Of a stretch of DNA of 64,000 nucleotides, positions 60,764 through 64,000 are shown in pieces; position 1 is the stretch's first letter, and each line of letters starts with the position of its first letter. Origin of the DNA: Lonicera japonica (Eukaryota > Streptophyta > Magnoliopsida > Dipsacales > Caprifoliaceae); contig CM038468.1 of the NCBI GenBank assembly GCA_021464415.1, forward strand, positions 42,905,001 to 42,969,000, given 5' to 3'. Position numbers and translations under genes: made by a program. The notes below the pieces were generated by a model, which worked only from the letters and a program-made list of their open reading frames with translations, was not told the DNA's origin and did not search any database.

Positions 60764-61151
60764 AGGCCTTCGAGATTTGGCTTGTCCATTGGACCTCACT
60801 CTTTCAGTAGATCATGAAGATTTTCCAGGTAATTCTTTCTACTTTTTGGGTCTGTTTTGATTGAAAAGTTGGAAAATTTGCAAAAACGAACTCTCACTTT
60901 TATGAGAAGTTGGAAGAAGAGAGGGAGCGATTTGGTGAGATGTTATCCGTATTTTCCTAGGCCTTCGAGATTTGGCTTGTCCATTGGACCTCACTCTTTC
61001 AGTAGATCGTGAAGATTTTCCAGGTAATTCTTTCTACTTTTTAGGTCTGTTTTGATTGAAAGGTTGGAAAATTTGCAAAAACGAACTCACTTTTATGAGA
61101 AGTTGGAAGAAGAGAGGGATCGATTTGGTGAGATGTTAGCCATATTTTCCT
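60764..61151. repeat. Tandem duplication, two copies of about 194 bp
   Basis: Copies at 60764-60958 and 60959-61151, both starting AGGCCTTCGAGATTTGGCTT and nearly identical. Each contains a reading-frame-like stretch (GLRDLACPLDLTLSVDHEDF in copy 1; the second copy differs by one residue there), then a donor-like CAG|GTAATTC and the left end of a Harbinger-like MITE. Confidence 0.88.
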
Positions 61152-61319
61152 TCTGTTTCATGGAAAGAATTTCTTACGCACTGCCCAAAGAATTGAATTC
61201 CATGTAAAACTTAAAAAAGTAATATAACATCTCTCTAAATCAATCATCTCATTTCCAAATTCTTATAAAAGTAAACTGTTTTTTCAGTCATTTTCCCATT
61301 TTGCAATCAATCGCACCCC
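61044..61319. mobile_element. Harbinger-like MITE overlapping the duplication
   Basis: The left end GTCTGTTTTGATTGAAAGGT and the reversed right end GGTGCGATTGATTGCAAAAT are inverted relatives of the GAAAATGAAAA family at 52.2 and 53.7 kb. TTA precedes the left end, but no clear TSD is left on the right. Its left third is also present in the upstream duplicate copy. Confidence 0.5.
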
Positions 61320-62003
61320 TTTGTTTTACTGTTGCAGTGAAGACAGGAAAAATATTGGATACTACTGTTGTAACAATGATGTGGTACAACGGATTGAGTG
61401 ACAACCATTAGATTATGAAATAAAAGGTTCAGATCACATCAATGGTGATCTTGTAAAAAACTAGCTCCCTGCATGCAGGAGAATCCTAGCCCTTGTCTCG
61501 CATATCGAATGAATGATATAAATCCATACACCAAGTCATTGTTACAACCATTGTAACAAGCATTTAATCCGAAGACTACCTAGTAAGTAGTTATTAACTT
61601 TGCTCCATTGAGCTTTAATCTAGCACTTCTTCATGCAATTGATTTTCAATCTTTAAAAGCAGAACCAGTGGAAAATGTAGGATATTCAAAGTTGTGTCCA
61701 ATATTTCAGTTAGGGATCACCCCCAATTTTGGTTGTTACCTGTTCTGCCTTAAGATAATAATGATCTTGGACGTAAATACCGTTGCATCTTCCCTCCACC
61801 AAAAATCCCTAATCACGGGGTGCATTTGGAATATTGTTTGATCAAGTTGATTGATCTTGTGGAAGTAAAGGATCTCCTTTGCCTTGTCCAAGAAGTGGTC
61901 CAGGGCATGCTTTTTCAATTGATAGCTACTATAGCTTGCAAATTGGTTGATCAAGATGTGAATGGATTCATCAAAAAGGAAAAAAGAAGTGGGCTTTGCT
62001 GAT
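61320..62003. other. Intergenic DNA
   Basis: No supported gene. Short open frames on both strands at 61600-62000 have no recognisable domains. Confidence 0.4.
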
Positions 62004-62206
62004 TGTGATACTTGAGATCTGACGATCCGGTCCCGAATTTAGCAAGATATTGTCCCCTTTGGCACAGAGCCACACGGTTTTGTTTTTGGCGGAAGTCACC
62101 AAGACACACTCCCAAAAGGACCCTTGCTAGTTAAGAATCAACTGGGTATTTATGAAACAAGGATCTACCCATTATACTACTAATGTGGATATTTTGGGTC
62201 GTTACA
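62004..62206 (+). mobile_element. Solo LTR-like (TRIM) copy, about 203 bp
   Basis: Begins TGTGATACTTGAGATCTGAC, contains AGCAAGATATTGTCCCCTTT and ends ATTTTGGGTCGTTACA, giving TG...CA borders. The right part matches the intron insert at 59961. It resembles LTRs of TRIM families such as Cassandra, but the exact family and the 5S-like promoter were not confirmed. Confidence 0.45.
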
Positions 62207-62905
62207 TGAGAAAATGTTGTTTGTTTGTTAATTAATTGATTCATAATTGGTGCATTTTCTTGATTATTTTGTACTTTGTAATAGAGCTTTTTTGTATTTG
62301 TTTTGTATTTTCGTATTTGGGACAATATTATTGCAAATGGCCCTTTGGCCCCATGCATTGGAGATGCTCTTTTTATCTTTTGATTCTATCATTTTAATAT
62401 TATGAAAGTGCCATTTACTGCATAACTTTGGTTTGGAGTTAGTGAATCAAAAAGCTTGAGAAATGACATTTTGCTCTTCATTCTCTGTTGCTTTAGTGTA
62501 ATTTCAGGAAGAATCTTTCGCTGCTCATCCGGGGAAAAATTTCTGGTTTGGTGCATTTAGAATTCATTCATTTTTCCCATTGTAAAAACCATTGGTTTAG
62601 TGGCCGACGGCTTTGTAGCCTCTTATTCAAATTTGGCTCCTTCCGTTATCTTATTTCCCCAATTTCTCTTATAATTAAAGTACATTTGAAGGTTAAATGA
62701 GTAATTTTTTTATGAAATTTGGTAAAGATGATTTTTATAATGAATAGATTATCTTCACAAAATTTCATCAAATTCACTTTAGAAGTCAGCGATGATATTT
62801 AAAATTTCAATGGACGAAAATGAGTATATATATCAAATTTTTATTACACATTTTTGGTTTGTTTCTTGTAGAATTTTTGTGGAGACACTCATTCCTTTAG
62901 CGCTC
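62207..62905. other. Intergenic DNA
   Basis: No supported gene. 62690-62790 contains a weak inverted pair (TTGGTAAAGATGATTTTTAT / GATTATCTTCACAAAATTTC), perhaps a decayed fold-back MITE. Confidence 0.4.
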
Positions 62906-62908
62906 TAA

Positions 62909-63217
62909 AGCCTTATTTGGTTCACGGATTTTATTACTCGGGAAAAGAAAGTCGTTCCTTTCTTTTGTTTGGTAAGCACAAATTCTTGAAACACTTTTTC
63001 GAGAGAGGGGAAAGTACGGGATAAAACCATTCCTCTCAAAACACATGGGATTGATTTTCCCATGTGATTTTCAAGTATTTATTACAAAAATTTTAGACAA
63101 TAATACTCTTATCTAAATATTTTTCATGCTTTACTAAACACAAGAAAGGAAATTTGATAGGAAATTTAGTTTTCTACCTTCATAAAAAAGATAAGGGAAT
63201 TGATTTCCAACGAGACC
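62909..63217. mobile_element. Harbinger-like MITE, 309 bp, inverted relative of 23151-23481
   Basis: TAA flanks both sides (62906-62908 and 63218-63220). The left end AGCCTTATTTGGTTCACGGA and the right end TTTCCAACGAGACC are decayed inverted termini. Interior words GTTTGGTAAGCACAAATTCT, CATTCCTCTCAAAAC and CATGTGATTTTC match the reverse complement of the 23-kb element. Confidence 0.65.
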
Positions 63218-63220
63218 TAA

Positions 63221-64000
63221 AATCGGAATGGAACTCATTGAAAGAAATTGAAAGAATGAAGTAACGAAGATGAGCCAAATTTCTTGTTGGCATACTCTTT
63301 CCTCGAAAGTAGTGTAGAGTTCAATCATGTTATTTATGTGGAGCAGAACCCAACCTCCCGTCAAATAAAAATAGGTCAGATTCATTGCTCATAGAAAACA
63401 ATTACCTCCCACCAAAAAAATAAATAAAAATCAATTACCATTAGTTTGGTGTGTGCTTTAGTGATTGCTAAAATTATGAAAGTAATCAAAGGTACACAAG
63501 GAAAAATGCAAATGGTAAGCTTTCTTATCAGAAAAAAAGAAGAAAAGAAAATGCAATGAGCAATATGTATTCCTAAACGTCAGAACATATATTTTTTCAT
63601 TTAAACAAAAATGTATTTTATTTAAAAAATTTAAAAAAAGAAATGGCCCAATTCGTAAAACCCAATCAAATGTATTGGATTAGATCCGGCCAATTTAATA
63701 GGTATTTTTTTTCTTCTTTAAACCTCAATTTAATAAGTTTGAATTGGATCAACTGGAAATAAATTTAAGCCCTTAATTAACTAGATAAGATAATGTGTGT
63801 TTACAATGTATTGAAAAGTTACAAAATATCAAAGTCAATATATAAATGCACTTGGATAGAGTATGACATAATTTTAATAGATAATAAATTATACTTTCTA
63901 CCTCAAATTAAAAGATTACATTGCATAAATATACAATATAGTGAAAAAAAAATTAGGAAAAAAAGGAGGCCAAAGCACCAATAGCTTTGTACTCGATTGG
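63221..64000. other. Right-edge intergenic DNA
   Basis: AT-rich, no supported gene or transposon end before the window stops. Confidence 0.45.

Noticed and set aside
1..64000. tRNA, rRNA, CRISPR arrays or bacterial-type operons
   Set aside because: I saw no cloverleaf with box A/B and anticodon, no rRNA cores and no regular spacer arrays. The gene structure is nuclear plant.

Overview
This is a eukaryotic nuclear window from a flowering plant, almost certainly a eudicot. It is AT-rich, genes are interrupted by GT..AG introns, and the proteins belong to plant families (DYW-class PPR, CCT-domain factor, DUF3527). Intergenic DNA is crowded with small DNA transposons. The style of the repeats suggests an asterid, but I cannot prove that from sequence alone. 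I saw no bacterial or organellar operon structure, CRISPR array, rRNA or tRNA.

Four protein-coding genes, all on the + strand, can be modelled. (1) An intronless PPR-DYW gene at 6633-8333. (2) An eight-exon TLDc-domain gene at 24196-31626 whose second exon carries a one-base frame break. (3) A five-exon CCT-motif transcription factor at 40212-44142, with a promoter dense in ACGT boxes and a tandem NAG-NAG splice acceptor. (4) A two-exon DUF3527 gene at 57763-60375 with an inferred leader intron. They look functionally unrelated and independently expressed: organelle RNA editing, stress/V-ATPase-type TLDc function, transcriptional regulation, and unknown.

The most notable object is a complete 5.6-kb non-autonomous CACTA transposon at 16318-21922. 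It has CACTACACCA/TGGTGTAGTG ends, a 3-bp ATT target duplication and TAACGG-type subterminal repeats. It encodes no recognisable transposase. It carries broken exons with introns from two unrelated host genes, a KIN-7 kinesin and the gamma-secretase subunit APH-1, so it is a Pack-CACTA gene-capturing element. A small Harbinger-type MITE is nested inside a captured APH-1 intron.

The remaining space holds many elements with readable ends. There are Harbinger-like MITEs flanked by TTA/TAA (11.8, 20.7, 23.2, 52.2, 53.7, 54.6 and 62.9 kb), a Stowaway-like MITE in a TLDc intron, and two hAT-type elements with 8-bp target duplications. One of the hAT elements lies in one half of a tandem segmental duplication whose other half keeps the empty site. 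There is a long-inverted-repeat Mutator-like element (13.2-14.5 kb), LTR/TRIM remnants, a copia gag relic, a minisatellite (5.0-5.95 kb) and several local tandem duplications of 126-195 bp.

Limits: no alignments or expression data were available. Splice sites, transcription starts and family names rest on reading the sequence and on recall of the families.
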